Below are positions 43,311-52,179 of a stretch of DNA of 64,000 nt, piece after piece. This DNA comes from Planctomycetes bacterium B3_Pla (GTDB taxonomy: Bacteria; Planctomycetota; Phycisphaerae; Sedimentisphaerales; Anaerobacaceae). A program made the position numbers and the translations under genes. The notes under the pieces were generated by a model. It was given only the letters and a program-made list of their open reading frames with translations. It searched no databases and was not told the origin of the DNA. Each line of letters starts with the position of its first letter. Position 1 is the first letter of the stretch. Location: assembly GCA_005223045.1 (NCBI GenBank), contig NJBM01000010.1:124001-188000 (forward strand). The letters are read 5' to 3'.

Positions 43311-44151
43311 TTTTGTTCGTTTTTATTTTGCCCCCAAATATGCTGTGCACCATCAGATCCAGCCTCGATGTAACCTCCATCATATTGCGCGGGCGTTGTG
43401 TGGCGTCGTTCTCAATGCAATCCATCACAAGCTTTGAGATCGGCATGGGCAGTTGTTTCTTGATTTCGTGAGGCGCCCGGCGCGGCTCGGTGACGGGTAA
43501 GCCAAACTTGTTCTTCTTTGGTATCAAGGTCGGGGCGTGCTTTCCGGTGAGTGCCCAGTACATGGTCGCACCAAGGTTGAAGATGTCGGTTTTCGGGCCG
43601 AGCGGTTTGCGCTTGACCTGTTCGGGCGCGATATAATCCGGAGTGCCCTGGATTCTCTGTTTGACCGTTCCGATCTTGCAGCTTTGACCGAGGTCAATAA
43701 TCTTGATCGAGCCGGACTTGTTTATTAGGATATTGTTGGGCTTTATATCGCAGTGGACGAACCCGTGCTGGTGCATGGCGTTTAGGCCGCCGGCGACCAT
43801 CCTGAAGACAAGCAGCACGTCGCCCAGGCTCAGCGTCGAGCAATTTTCGAGGTTCTTGCCCTCGAAGTACTCCATGGCGAGCAGCATTTCTTTCACTTTG
43901 AACATGCTGCGTATTTTCCTCAGTTCGTAGCACTTTCGGACGTACGGGTGGTCTATCAGCCGGGCGACTTTGTATTCGGTATCCACCTGCTCGAAAATCC
44001 TTGAGTCCTCCGGGCGCTCGAATATGACCCGTTTTAAGGCGACTTTTGTATCATCCTCTTCATTGGTGGCCAGATAAATCGTGCTGCGCGCGCCGGTTCC
44101 GATACGTCTGAGTATGGTATAACCGCCAATGTCGAGTATATCTCTGGCCAT
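43291..44151 (-). CDS. Serine/threonine protein kinase (Hanks-type), soluble
   Basis: 286 residues, essentially one kinase domain. The glycine-rich loop is GTGARST (18-24), the ATP lysine is Lys40 in VALKR, the catalytic loop is HCDIKPNN with Asp135, the metal site is DLG at 153-155 in place of DFG, and the activation segment ends GTPDYIAPEQ. All catalytic residues are kept. No membrane segment or sensor domain is seen, and the tail after about 260 is short and basic (GGKIKTNKNASNNN). It is the first gene of a unit with the metallophosphoesterase and glycosyltransferase. No Shine-Dalgarno sequence is clear. Confidence 0.9.
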   Translation of the reverse strand: MARDILDIGGYTILRRIGTGARSTIYLATNEEDDTKVALKRVIFERPEDSRIFEQVDTEYKVARLIDHPYVRKCYELRKIRSMFKVKEMLLAMEYFEGKNLENCSTLSLGDVLLVFRMVAGGLNAMHQHGFVHCDIKPNNILINKSGSIKIIDLGQSCKIGTVKQRIQGTPDYIAPEQVKRKPLGPKTDIFNLGATMYWALTGKHAPTLIPKKNKFGLPVTEPRRAPHEIKKQLPMPISKLVMDCIENDATQRPRNMMEVTSRLDLMVHSIFGGKIKTNKNASNNN

Positions 44152-44555
44152 ATCGCCAATAATAATTCCAAAAATCAGCCACCAGCCGGTACTTCACGGC
44201 ATTCAATATAGATGCGCAAAACAGGCCTTTTGTTCGGTTAATTCGCAAGAACCACCTTTATATCGAACGTTAGCCCAGCCTACTTAAGTTTGGCAAAGCC
44301 GGGAGTATACAACAAAATCGGGCGTCTATCCAGCCTCGGCGTCATTTTTCGCCGAATCCGGCCCGGAAAAGTGGCCTTCAATACCATCTGCCCAACACGG
44401 TTCTTTGACCACACTCCGGTTGTTGCCAATAGAACCGTAACCATGCAGACATGGCCATTATCGAATTGCTTTTCTGCTGATTTGCCATACAATCTTGTGC
44501 GTGAAATCAGTACCCCCCAGCAGGGAAGAAACACGAAATGGAAAGGAGATTTGCT
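44152..44555. other. 404-bp intergenic region with a candidate promoter for the GH51 gene
   Basis: No gene is supported here. A plausible plus-strand promoter is TTGCTT (44466-44471), 16 bases, then TACAAT (44488-44493), about 62 bases before the GH51 start. AAAGGAG precedes that start. Confidence 0.4.
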
Positions 44556-46496
44556 ATGTTTGGAGTTCGCTTTGTTTGTATGTGCCTCTTGGGAGCCGCA
44601 ATATCGGCCGGTTTCTGTCAACCGGCGGCGGCTCGGAAAGTTGCCGTGACAATCGATGCCGGCCAGACAGGCGCGCCGATTTCCAGGTTCATCTACGGCC
44701 AGTTCATCGAGCACCTCGGGCGCTGCATCTACGGCGGAATATGGGCCGAAATGCTCGAAGACCGAAAGTTCTATTTCCCCATCACTGCCGATTACGATCC
44801 CTATCGCGGCACGCGCAACGTTTCCAAAAACAGCCCGTTTGCAGTGGTAGGCGCCTCGCCCTGGCAAATCATTGGATCGCCCGATTCGGTGACGATGGTA
44901 AAGGAAGATTCCCTTGTGGGCGAGCACACGCCGCTCATTCAGCCCGGCGGCGGTATCCGGCAGCTCGACCTGGGATTAGTGAAAGACAAGAAATACACCG
45001 GCTACATCTATCTAAAACCCAAACAGACGAGTACAAATGTGATAATATCGCTCATCTGGGGTGACGGACCCGGAGATCGGGAATCCACTCAATTGCTGGT
45101 CGTTTCCAATCGGCACGGTAAGTACACCTTCCAGCTTACCGCCGGGGCCGACACGGTGAAGGGCAAGCTGGAAATCAAAACAGCCGCAGGATCGTGTCTC
45201 GTAGGCACAGTCTCGCTGATGCCGGCCGACAACGTCGAGGGCATGCGCGCCGATACTTTGGAACTGCTCAAGGAACTCAACGCACCGATGTATCGCTGGC
45301 CCGGCGGCAACTTCGTCAGCGGCTACGATTGGCGCGACGGAATCGGCCCGCGCGACAAGCGTCCGCCTCGCAGCAATCCCGCCTGGACCGGCGTCGAGCA
45401 CAACGACTTCGGCTTCAATGAATTTGTTCGCTTTTGCCGCCTGGTCGAAGCCGAGCCGATGGTGACTGTCAATACCGGCTTTGGGGACGCCTACTCGGCC
45501 GCAGCTCAACTGGAATATTCAAACGGCTCGACCGATACGCCCATGGGAGCACTTCGGGCCGAAAACGGCGCGCCGGAGCCTTTCGGTGTTCGCTACTGGG
45601 CCATCGGCAACGAAATGTACGGCGGCTGGCAGCTCGGGCACATGAAACTGGAGCATTATGTCCGCAAGCATAACTGGGTCGTGGACAAGATGCGCCAGGT
45701 CGATCCCGATATAATTCCCATCGCTTCGGGCAACGCCGGCTCGTGGAGCGAAGGCCTGCTGAAGAGCTGCTCGAATCATATCGACCTGATCGCCGAACAC
45801 TTTTACTGCCAGGAAAAACCCGACCTGATCGAGCACACATCCCAAATTGCCGACAGAATCAGGCGGAAGGTGGAGTACCATCGGCAGCTCCGTGAGAAAC
45901 TGGATACCCTCGAAGGCAAAGATATTCAAATCGCCATGACCGAATGGAACTACTGGTACGGACGGCACGAGTTTGGCGAGCTGGGCACCCGCTATTTCGT
46001 CAAGGACGGTCTTGGCGTCGCCATTGGTTTGCACGAGTACTTTCGACATTCGGGCATGATATTCTTAGCCAATTACGCGCAGACGGTCAATGTCATCGGC
46101 TGCATAAAAACCAGCAAGACCGCCGCCGCTTTCGAGACGACGGGACTGGCTCTGAAACTCTACCGCAACCATTTCGGCACTGTGCCGGTCAGTGTTTCCG
46201 GTGACGTTGAGCCGCTCGACGTGGCAGCCGCCTGGACCGCCAACCGCAAGGCTCTGACTGTCGCGGTTGTGAATCCAACGGAGCGTGAACATGAACTGGC
46301 GGTGGACTTGCAAGGCGCTCCAATGAGACGTCAGGGGGTGCTCTGGCGCATTGCCCATTCAAATCCCATGGCCTACAACGAGCCAGGCAAAGAACCAAAG
46401 GTTGTGATTGACGAGAAGCAGATCAGCAATATTTCCGACGGTGTTATTTTACCGCCGCTGAGTATCAGTCTTTACAAACTTGCAATCAGGCGTTAG
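44556..46496 (+). CDS. Alpha-L-arabinofuranosidase, GH51 family
   Basis: 646 residues from the ATG at 44556, seven bases after AAAGGAG. A signal peptide (FVCMCLLGAAISAGFCQPAAA) indicates export. The family opening is SRFIYGQFIEHLGRCIYGGIWAEML. The acid/base Glu353 lies in YWAIGNEMYGGWQ and the nucleophile Glu463 in MTEWNYWYG, 110 residues apart as in GH51. TGLALKLYRNHFG begins the C-terminal beta domain. It releases terminal arabinofuranose from arabinan or arabinoxylan and fits the GH127 and pectate-lyase-like genes at the window's left end. It is apparently monocistronic. Confidence 0.93.
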   Translation: MFGVRFVCMCLLGAAISAGFCQPAAARKVAVTIDAGQTGAPISRFIYGQFIEHLGRCIYGGIWAEMLEDRKFYFPITADYDPYRGTRNVSKNSPFAVVGASPWQIIGSPDSVTMVKEDSLVGEHTPLIQPGGGIRQLDLGLVKDKKYTGYIYLKPKQTSTNVIISLIWGDGPGDRESTQLLVVSNRHGKYTFQLTAGADTVKGKLEIKTAAGSCLVGTVSLMPADNVEGMRADTLELLKELNAPMYRWPGGNFVSGYDWRDGIGPRDKRPPRSNPAWTGVEHNDFGFNEFVRFCRLVEAEPMVTVNTGFGDAYSAAAQLEYSNGSTDTPMGALRAENGAPEPFGVRYWAIGNEMYGGWQLGHMKLEHYVRKHNWVVDKMRQVDPDIIPIASGNAGSWSEGLLKSCSNHIDLIAEHFYCQEKPDLIEHTSQIADRIRRKVEYHRQLREKLDTLEGKDIQIAMTEWNYWYGRHEFGELGTRYFVKDGLGVAIGLHEYFRHSGMIFLANYAQTVNVIGCIKTSKTAAAFETTGLALKLYRNHFGTVPVSVSGDVEPLDVAAAWTANRKALTVAVVNPTEREHELAVDLQGAPMRRQGVLWRIAHSNPMAYNEPGKEPKVVIDEKQISNISDGVILPPLSISLYKLAIRR

Positions 46497-46556
46497 AAAA
46501 GCATCAAATCAAGGGAAGCTCGTCGAAAGACGAAGCACGAAATACGAGATACGAAT

Positions 46557-46751
46557 ATGGAATGCAAGCAAGAACAAAACCTACAGAATTGCAACTGCTC
46601 ATATCCCGGCTGTCCCAGAAAAGGAATATGCTGTGAGTGCATAAGCTACCACCTGTCGTCGAAGCAATTGCCCGCCTGCTGTTTCCCCGATGACGTCGAA
46701 AAACAGTACGACCGCAGCTTCAAAGCCTTCGCTCAGGCCTGGAATTTGTAA
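46557..46751 (+). CDS. Small cysteine-rich protein, DUF6485-like
   Basis: 64 residues with seven cysteines among the first 45 (NCNCSYPGCPRKGICCEC, then LPACCFPDDVEKQYDRSFKAF). This pattern matches the DUF6485 family of small bacterial proteins, which presumably bind metal; no function is known. It lies 60 bp after the GH51 gene on the same strand. The upstream ribosome site is weak. Confidence 0.75.
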   Translation: MECKQEQNLQNCNCSYPGCPRKGICCECISYHLSSKQLPACCFPDDVEKQYDRSFKAFAQAWNL

Positions 46752-46810
46752 ATCTGAAGTACCCCGTTCATATATAGAATGGAATACATTGAACCGCAGG
46801 CATAAATGAA

Positions 46811-46844
46811 CACACGCCGAGCGATCATTCCGGCCCGGCGTGTG
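46811..46844. terminator. Bidirectional terminator between convergent genes
   Basis: CACACGCCG (46811-46819) and CGGCGTGTG (46836-46844) form a 9-bp stem between the DUF6485-like gene and the minus-strand TIGR03067-like gene. T tracts are weak, so efficiency is uncertain. Confidence 0.5.
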
Positions 46845-46859
46845 ATACATGCAAAGACC

Positions 46860-47729
46860 TTACTTGCGGTTTAAGGAAAATACCATCGCTCCGCCGCCTG
46901 ATTCGAAGAAAGCGGGGCGACTAAATGAGCCCGGTTCACTCGCAGCCAAAGTAAGCTTTTTCCCATCGAGCTTATAAATACTGAGCGAGGTTTCACCGAC
47001 GTACTCCGGCATTGAACACTTATCAATCTTAAACTCGGCCTGCTTCGGATTCGTTTTGGTATTCAGCGTTATTGCACCCGAGTAGAAATCGTAATCCGGA
47101 CCCTTTATTTCCACTTTACCCTTTGAGATAACGAAAGTCCACTGCCCCCCATATCCCTCGCCTGTTGTCCCGACCCAGGTTCCATCAAGCTCGGCGCCCT
47201 TCCTGGCTTCCTGCATCGCTTTTACTTTCTGCCGTTTGAACGTCAGCTCGCCTCTTGCCTGGGAGGCACGCAAGCCGTCCGATTCGACGGCATACTGCTT
47301 AAGCTTAAAGCTGTTGTTATCGACCTTGGTGTAAACCATATCCATCGTTTCGGTTGTACCGTCGGTCTCAAGCCGCTTATTCCTGTTGACCGCGCCGTCA
47401 TAGTCCTCTGTCCAGGTACCGTTCCACGTGCCGCCCATGTTGTCGGCCCCTAACTGGACAATCTCTTCGCGGGACGGCACAAACATAATCATGCCATGAT
47501 ACTTGAAATCGCCCATCTTGACGTTTACGCACATGGCGCACTTGTCCAGTATCCATTTATACTCGAGCTCGATCTGCCCGCCATCATCGCCGGTGGCCGA
47601 CCAGTTGCCGATCATCCAGTCATAGCCGTACTCGGCGACAAAATCCCCGAGTTTCTCCTGCGCCCCGACAGGGACCACAGAGACGGCTAAAAACACCGCA
47701 ATTACCAAAAACATCTTTCTCATACTCAT
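46860..47729 (-). CDS. Secreted protein with DUF1579-like and TIGR03067-like domains
   Basis: 289 residues, start at 47729 after AAGGAG. Signal peptide MFLVIAVFLAVSVVPVGA. The N-terminal half (MIGNWSATGDDGGQIELEYKW ... MVYTKVDNNSF) resembles DUF1579-like lipocalin-type folds. The C-terminal half (LDGTWVGTTGEGYGGQWTFVISKGKVEIKG ... SIYKLDGKKLTLA) has the planctomycete TIGR03067 pattern. Neither family has a known activity, and a ligand-binding barrel is likely. It is monocistronic and converges with the GH51/DUF6485 genes. Confidence 0.75.
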   Translation of the reverse strand: MSMRKMFLVIAVFLAVSVVPVGAQEKLGDFVAEYGYDWMIGNWSATGDDGGQIELEYKWILDKCAMCVNVKMGDFKYHGMIMFVPSREEIVQLGADNMGGTWNGTWTEDYDGAVNRNKRLETDGTTETMDMVYTKVDNNSFKLKQYAVESDGLRASQARGELTFKRQKVKAMQEARKGAELDGTWVGTTGEGYGGQWTFVISKGKVEIKGPDYDFYSGAITLNTKTNPKQAEFKIDKCSMPEYVGETSLSIYKLDGKKLTLAASEPGSFSRPAFFESGGGAMVFSLNRK

Positions 47730-47868
47730 TTGTTCTCCTTTCTTTCGTTACAATTAGTGTATTACGAAACACATATACAATACAAACGGTCAGACAAAAA
47801 TGCCGAATTTCTACAACCAGCTAATGTCGTACTTACGCTCCTCTATTATCCCGGCATGGCTCTCACAA

Positions 47869-48657
47869 TCAACTACCCTGGTCGTAATAGACCAAATATT
47901 CTCCCCCATGATTGCTGGGATTCAGGTCATTGAACTTGACAAAACGACAGGCCCCATCCAGATAACCGACACATAGTCCGTTCGGTTTCGGATCAAAAGG
48001 AACGCCTTGGTCCCAGAGGAACTGGCCCCGAACATGCGAGGCATACCATGTCGGCCAGGGACCGGCGGATCCCACGGCATCATATCGGTTGTAACAGAAA
48101 CAGGTGGCCAGGGTTCTGGAGGTAGGTCGATCCGAGAGCCTCCGCGCGGTGACATACTCCTGTCCTGTGTCCGAATCCCTCCAGCGACCGCGTGCACCCC
48201 AATAGATCCATCCAATCTGGAATACCTGCGTGTACTGTGGTGACGGCTGCCGAGGTTCCAACCAGTCCTCTTTGGCCTCAAAGTATTTGCGTGCCGTCTC
48301 ACAGGTTGCATGTTCATCGGTCAGGCCATAACCTTCTCCCAGGTGCCTCATGGTTTCGGCATTGACCAGGGCCATTTGATCGGCCTGGTCCCAGGAGGCG
48401 GCATATCCAGGGGCCGTTCGATCAATAATACTGCCAATGGGTAAAGCATCGTCAAAATCCCCGGCGTACATGAACATGGCCGCAGCACTTTGATGCAGGT
48501 TATTCTGACAAACAGCCCGGCGCGCCTGTTCCCTGACTCTGTGCAGGCAGGGCAATAGTATCGCAAGTAGAATTGCTATTATCGAAATCACCACCAGTAA
48601 TTCTATGAGGGTAAAAGCCTGTGGATTCTTGTTTAAGTTTTTGCCTTCAACTGTCAT
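47869..48657 (-). CDS. Prepilin-type secreted protein with an Ala at the cleavage site
   Basis: 262 residues. The class III signal reads [22 protein letters not shown], so position -1 is Ala instead of the usual Gly. Ala is tolerated by some prepilin peptidases. After the helix come [24 protein letters not shown] and, near the end, [14 protein letters not shown] instead of the common H-x-DG finish. It lies about 88 bp after the end of the first sigma-regulator pair and may be its target or co-transcribed, but this is inference. Confidence 0.85.
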   Translation of the reverse strand: MTVEGKNLNKNPQAFTLIELLVVISIIAILLAILLPCLHRVREQARRAVCQNNLHQSAAAMFMYAGDFDDALPIGSIIDRTAPGYAASWDQADQMALVNAETMRHLGEGYGLTDEHATCETARKYFEAKEDWLEPRQPSPQYTQVFQIGWIYWGARGRWRDSDTGQEYVTARRLSDRPTSRTLATCFCYNRYDAVGSAGPWPTWYASHVRGQFLWDQGVPFDPKPNGLCVGYLDGACRFVKFNDLNPSNHGGEYLVYYDQGS

Positions 48658-48745
48658 AACATTTATCTTTCATGGAAGTTCACTTGTACGGCATATATTT
48701 GATTAAGCCCTGCTAAGTTATCGCTTGCTGCGTCAGGCTTTACTT

Positions 48746-49807
48746 TCAATTCCCTTTAACGCCGGACAAGCCGGAGCCGCTTTCTCGTTCGAGCAGATCT
48801 TTGGGGGTAAAAACTTGCCCTCCGGGGTCTTTCAGGAACATGTATGCCAGGTTTGTCCATGTATTGTCACGGTCCGTGAGTTTTGTCGAAAACGCCTGCG
48901 CATCGAAGAATAGCTCCGGCTGCTGCCTGGAATAGGTGATAAATACATCAACACATGCCCCGTCTCGCGGATCCCACATGCGGATTCCCACAGGAAGTCT
49001 GCTTTCGCGAAGTGCGGATACCCGAAGCCATTCCGGGCTGCTTTCAGAGAGGGCGTCAAAAACGACCATATCCTCCGAAATAACCGCGTCTGCGTTCACA
49101 AGAGGAGTAACGTCAATCAACTTACCGCCGGAAATGCTCCGAATGACGGTTTCGAGAGAATACTCTTCTATTGTGCCAAGCATCCTGAGCAATTCCACGG
49201 CTTGCCGGTCCGGTTCTGCCTCCCGGCGTTTCTTGAGATCAAATGCCTTGATTATCTCACCCGCCCGGGAGAAGATTACCTGGCTGCCGACCCGCACACG
49301 TGCGCGTCCCTGCTGCCCCATCCATAACTCGAATTGTCTCGGTTCGGCCAGGACATCATCTTTGATGTAAATCGAGGCGCTGAAAAAGGGCACCGACCGG
49401 AATCGCTCCGCTACATCCGCCCAGGCAACGGTTGAACCGCCGAACTGATATATGCCGATGAACGCACCTATGACTATCACCGCCGCTGCCGCCAGCTCCG
49501 CCATTCTCTTCGGAGTTCTCGATACCCGGAGCTTATGGAGAATGGTCGGCTCGGAGTAGGATTTGCGTGAGCTTCTATCGAGTTGCGCAATAAGGCTGGC
49601 TCCTACCTCCTTACTCCTGTCATCTATAGCTTTGAACGCCGATTGGACTGTTTCTTCTTCTTCTGTCAGAGCTTGATAAAGAAGACGACACTGTTCGCAG
49701 GTATCGATGTGTTTCTTGATCTCATCGGCAGCCTGAACTTCCAACTCGCCAAGCACTAAAGCGGCTATTGTTTCGTGTCGGTTCTGACAATCATTGGTAT
49801 TCGTCAT
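48746..49807 (-). CDS. Anti-sigma factor-like membrane protein with zinc-finger motif
   Basis: 353 residues. The N-terminal motif HIDTCEQC (His-x3-Cys-x2-Cys, residues about 33-40) is the zf-HC2 anti-sigma zinc site. One transmembrane helix follows (MAELAAAAVIVIGAFIGIYQF, about 105-125). The periplasmic part (FFSASIYIKDDVLAEPRQFELWMGQQG...) resembles LolA-like sensor domains seen in planctomycete regulators. It overlaps the ECF sigma gene by four bases (ATGA), so the two are translationally coupled and likely bind each other. Confidence 0.82.
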   Translation of the reverse strand: MTNTNDCQNRHETIAALVLGELEVQAADEIKKHIDTCEQCRLLYQALTEEEETVQSAFKAIDDRSKEVGASLIAQLDRSSRKSYSEPTILHKLRVSRTPKRMAELAAAAVIVIGAFIGIYQFGGSTVAWADVAERFRSVPFFSASIYIKDDVLAEPRQFELWMGQQGRARVRVGSQVIFSRAGEIIKAFDLKKRREAEPDRQAVELLRMLGTIEEYSLETVIRSISGGKLIDVTPLVNADAVISEDMVVFDALSESSPEWLRVSALRESRLPVGIRMWDPRDGACVDVFITYSRQQPELFFDAQAFSTKLTDRDNTWTNLAYMFLKDPGGQVFTPKDLLERESGSGLSGVKGN

Positions 49808-50337
49808 GATTTGTCCTCCACAAGTAGCTCGTGCAGCATTAAGCGGGCCCGGACCAGGCGGCGTCTGACCGCCGCATTGCTGATTCCAAGACTCCGCGCA
49901 GCGCCGGCACAGTCGCAGCCATCCAAGTAGTAAAGAGTGATCGCCTCGCGATAGCCGTCTGGCAGTTTAGAGACGGCTGCGTGTACACGCATGGTGTGCT
50001 CATCACCGCAGTCGGCCCGGGCCGGCACAGCCTCCGCTTCGGCGATTGGATGACAAACGCGGCGTTTTCTGTAATGGTCGATACACCTGCGTCTGGCAAT
50101 TTTCAGCAGCCATTGGCGCGCCCGTGTATGGTCCCTAAGGGTGTCGATCCTGGTGAATGCCTGTAAGAAAACGTCTTGCATAATATCCTCGCCGTCGTGA
50201 ACGTTTTTGGTAAAGGTTATACAGAGTCCCAGCACCGCCGATGCGTGCTCGCGCACAAGCATCTCAGGCGTCAGAGTCTCTCTCGCATTCGCCTTTTTCG
50301 CGGCTTTGCGAGTGTCCTGTCGTTCGGCTTCGGTCAA
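49804..50337 (-). CDS. ECF RNA polymerase sigma factor (pair 1)
   Basis: 177 residues. Region 2 is EHASAVLGLCITFTKNVHDGEDIMQDVFLQAF with ARQWLLKIARRRCIDHYRKRR; region 4 is YREAITLYYLDGCDCAGAARSLGISNAAVRRRLVRARLML. It directs RNA polymerase to its own promoter set. The next gene, overlapping by four bases, encodes the zinc-finger anti-sigma. Sigma-regulon promoters cannot be defined from one window. Confidence 0.93.
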   Translation of the reverse strand: MTEAERQDTRKAAKKANARETLTPEMLVREHASAVLGLCITFTKNVHDGEDIMQDVFLQAFTRIDTLRDHTRARQWLLKIARRRCIDHYRKRRVCHPIAEAEAVPARADCGDEHTMRVHAAVSKLPDGYREAITLYYLDGCDCAGAARSLGISNAAVRRRLVRARLMLHELLVEDKS

Positions 50338-50470
50338 CTAATAATTCCTTTCACTAAAACTGACGGGCGAGAAATGCAAATTGTGACAACACATTGTAAG
50401 ATTTTCCGGAAGTTTTGAAAAGATACGTCGCGCCAAAAACGAGATTCTTGCCTGATAAGCGCATAAAAAA

Positions 50471-50497
50471 GGCCGAGTCTGAAACAAGCCCGGCCTT
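50471..50497 (-). terminator. Intrinsic terminator after sigma pair 2
   Basis: AAGGCCG/CGGCCTT arms read on the minus strand and followed by TTTTTTATGC. It sits about 30 bp after the stop of the minus-strand gene ending at 50527. Confidence 0.75.
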
Positions 50498-50526
50498 CTG
50501 GATTATATGGCGTTTTTGTTTTTCTT

Positions 50527-51435
50527 TTATGACTCTACAATATCCGGCACATGGACCCTCTCGTAGTCCGGCGGGATATTTGGCTCGAAGATGTTCGGGT
50601 CCAGCTCTACATCCCACTGGAACTGGTCCATTACGCTCTCTTTTTCCCGCATCTTACCTTGATGTTCGGCATTCAATTTAGTTTCGTACATAATGGGATA
50701 TCCTGTTTCCACACTGACCCACAACCGGAATTCCGCTTGAAGATTCTTGAGCTTCTCCGGTACGGGTCCAAAACAAGCCGGGTCGGTAGTCTCAATTCCT
50801 TCGCACAATACTCCCTCGATTGTTTTCCGTCCGAGTTTCCTGTGCTCGGCTGACAGGATTTTCTGTACAAGGAAACCTGGATCCGTCCAGTCATTGTGCC
50901 ACTCCAGAAAGAGTCCATTCTCACTTTTCTTAAATGTGTCACTCACACATAATTTGTGTATGTGAAAGACGTCTGTGAGAGTATCTGTGTCGGAGTCTGT
51001 GAAATCTACATAAGCAGTACGGATAATTTGCCCATCTCTGTAGAAGTCCTTCCGGCAATATGTGGGTGAGGTGTATGCGATTGAATACTCATCTTCATTG
51101 GACAGACCGTAATCCGTACATCGGACGATCAATCCCCGGCTTGCTCCCACTTTGCTGACGACATCAGCCCAGACGACGCCGGAAGTGTTTTCGGTGCCGA
51201 TAAATTCAAATAATCCCAGCACAACCACCGCAATTATCACCGCCGCAGCGGCTAATTTTGTAATTGGACTTTTCATGATTGTTCTCCTTATTTTCGGCGG
51301 CATAACAGCCGCTTTTGTTTTGTCTGATTCGGCCAGCACTTTGGAAATTTCATTGTGGACTCTTTTGTCTAAGTCAGTGCTGGCTTTCAATTGCAGTTTT
51401 TTAATCAACTCGTTTATGTTATCTGCCGGTCTCAT
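50527..51435 (-). CDS. Membrane regulator of sigma pair 2 (LolA-like periplasmic domain)
   Basis: 302 residues. The N-terminal cytoplasmic part (1-53) has no zinc motif. A helix (ITKLAAAAVIIAVVVLGLFEF, about 57-77) is followed by a periplasmic domain with GLIVRCTDYGLSNEDEYSIAYTSP and LFLEWHNDW. It overlaps the sigma gene by four bases (ATGA). An in-frame internal ATG at 51276 with TAAGGAGA upstream sits right before the helix, so a shorter product starting MKSPITKLAAAA may be made. It likely controls its sigma factor, by family resemblance only. Confidence 0.75.
   Translation of the reverse strand: MRPADNINELIKKLQLKASTDLDKRVHNEISKVLAESDKTKAAVMPPKIRRTIMKSPITKLAAAAVIIAVVVLGLFEFIGTENTSGVVWADVVSKVGASRGLIVRCTDYGLSNEDEYSIAYTSPTYCRKDFYRDGQIIRTAYVDFTDSDTDTLTDVFHIHKLCVSDTFKKSENGLFLEWHNDWTDPGFLVQKILSAEHRKLGRKTIEGVLCEGIETTDPACFGPVPEKLKNLQAEFRLWVSVETGYPIMYETKLNAEHQGKMREKESVMDQFQWDVELDPNIFEPNIPPDYERVHVPDIVES
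51274..51290 (-). promoter_or_regulatory. Internal in-frame ribosome site and ATG, pair 2 regulator
   Basis: TAAGGAGAACAATCATGAAA on the minus strand lies inside the regulator gene (Met54). The match to the Shine-Dalgarno consensus is better than at the annotated start. The same sequence occurs in the pair 3 regulator. Confidence 0.6.
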
Positions 51436-51980
51436 TTTTCCACCTCACCATTTAGCATTGACCGCAGTTTATCCAACGCGTACCGGTATCTGCCTTGTAC
51501 AGTATTGATCGAAACATTTTGCTGTTTGGAAATTGCTTTGAATTTCATCCCGCTGTAAATATGCAGGAGCAAAACTTCTCGCTGCTCGTATGGAAGCTGC
51601 CCGAGGGCCCGGCTCAACTGGCGCAATTCTTCGCCGAACACAGCGGCAAGTTCCGGATTGTCCGAATCAGCGCCGGCTGAACTCATCTCATCCGGCACGA
51701 CACCACTGCGTCTTCGTTGCGATTTATTCCTGTTGCGGGCGTTATTGGCAACACAAGTCGCTAAGTAGCCCTTCAGACTTCCGGTCAGTCGGAACTTCCG
51801 GGATGACTCGATAAAAGACACAAAAACCTCGTGCACAACATCCTCGGCCGAACTTACGTCAGTCAACAGAACAGCCGCCAGTGTCACCAAATCGTCCTTG
51901 TACTTTTCGTAAACACCCCGCAAGGCGCCGAGGTTGCCGCGATTGAACTTCCATACAAGTAGTTTATCTTCTAACATCAA
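51432..51980 (-). CDS. ECF RNA polymerase sigma factor (pair 2)
   Basis: 182 residues. Region 2: LVTLAAVLLTDVSSAEDVVHEVFVSFIE with SLKGYLATCVANNARNRNKS. Region 4: LPYEQREVLLLHIYSGMKFKAISKQQNVSINTVQGRYRYALDKLRSML. A translational overlap with the downstream regulator (four bases) marks the pair. The start could be Met1 or Met2. Confidence 0.92.
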   Translation of the reverse strand: MMLEDKLLVWKFNRGNLGALRGVYEKYKDDLVTLAAVLLTDVSSAEDVVHEVFVSFIESSRKFRLTGSLKGYLATCVANNARNRNKSQRRRSGVVPDEMSSAGADSDNPELAAVFGEELRQLSRALGQLPYEQREVLLLHIYSGMKFKAISKQQNVSINTVQGRYRYALDKLRSMLNGEVEK

Positions 51981-52121
51981 GCGGCCATTTTCCCAAACTT
52001 ATAACAATCGATTGCCACTTACATAACAACTTAACCAGCCGCTTTAGTATAAAAAAATACACTTTTTGTGCTATTTCGAACCTCACCGGGCGAAAAAAGA
52101 GATTTTACCTGACAAGCGCAT

Positions 52122-52149
52122 AAAAAAAGCCGAGCCAGGAAGGCTCGGC
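52122..52149 (-). terminator. Intrinsic terminator after sigma pair 3
   Basis: An 8-bp stem GCCGAGCC/GGCTCGGC with a five-base loop and, on the minus strand, a seven-base T run. It lies 30 bp after the stop at 52180. Confidence 0.88.
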
Positions 52150-52179
52150 ATCTGAAAGTATTCAATTCATCTATCCGTC

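Noticed and set aside
44280..44927. A 215-codon minus-strand frame before and inside GH51
   Set aside because: It overlaps the GH51 signal peptide and catalytic domain, and has no start site or homology.
46501..46556. Short tandem-like CGAAGCACGAAATACGAGAT run before the DUF6485-like gene
   Set aside because: The units are short and imperfect; it may be a low-complexity leader rather than a repeat element.
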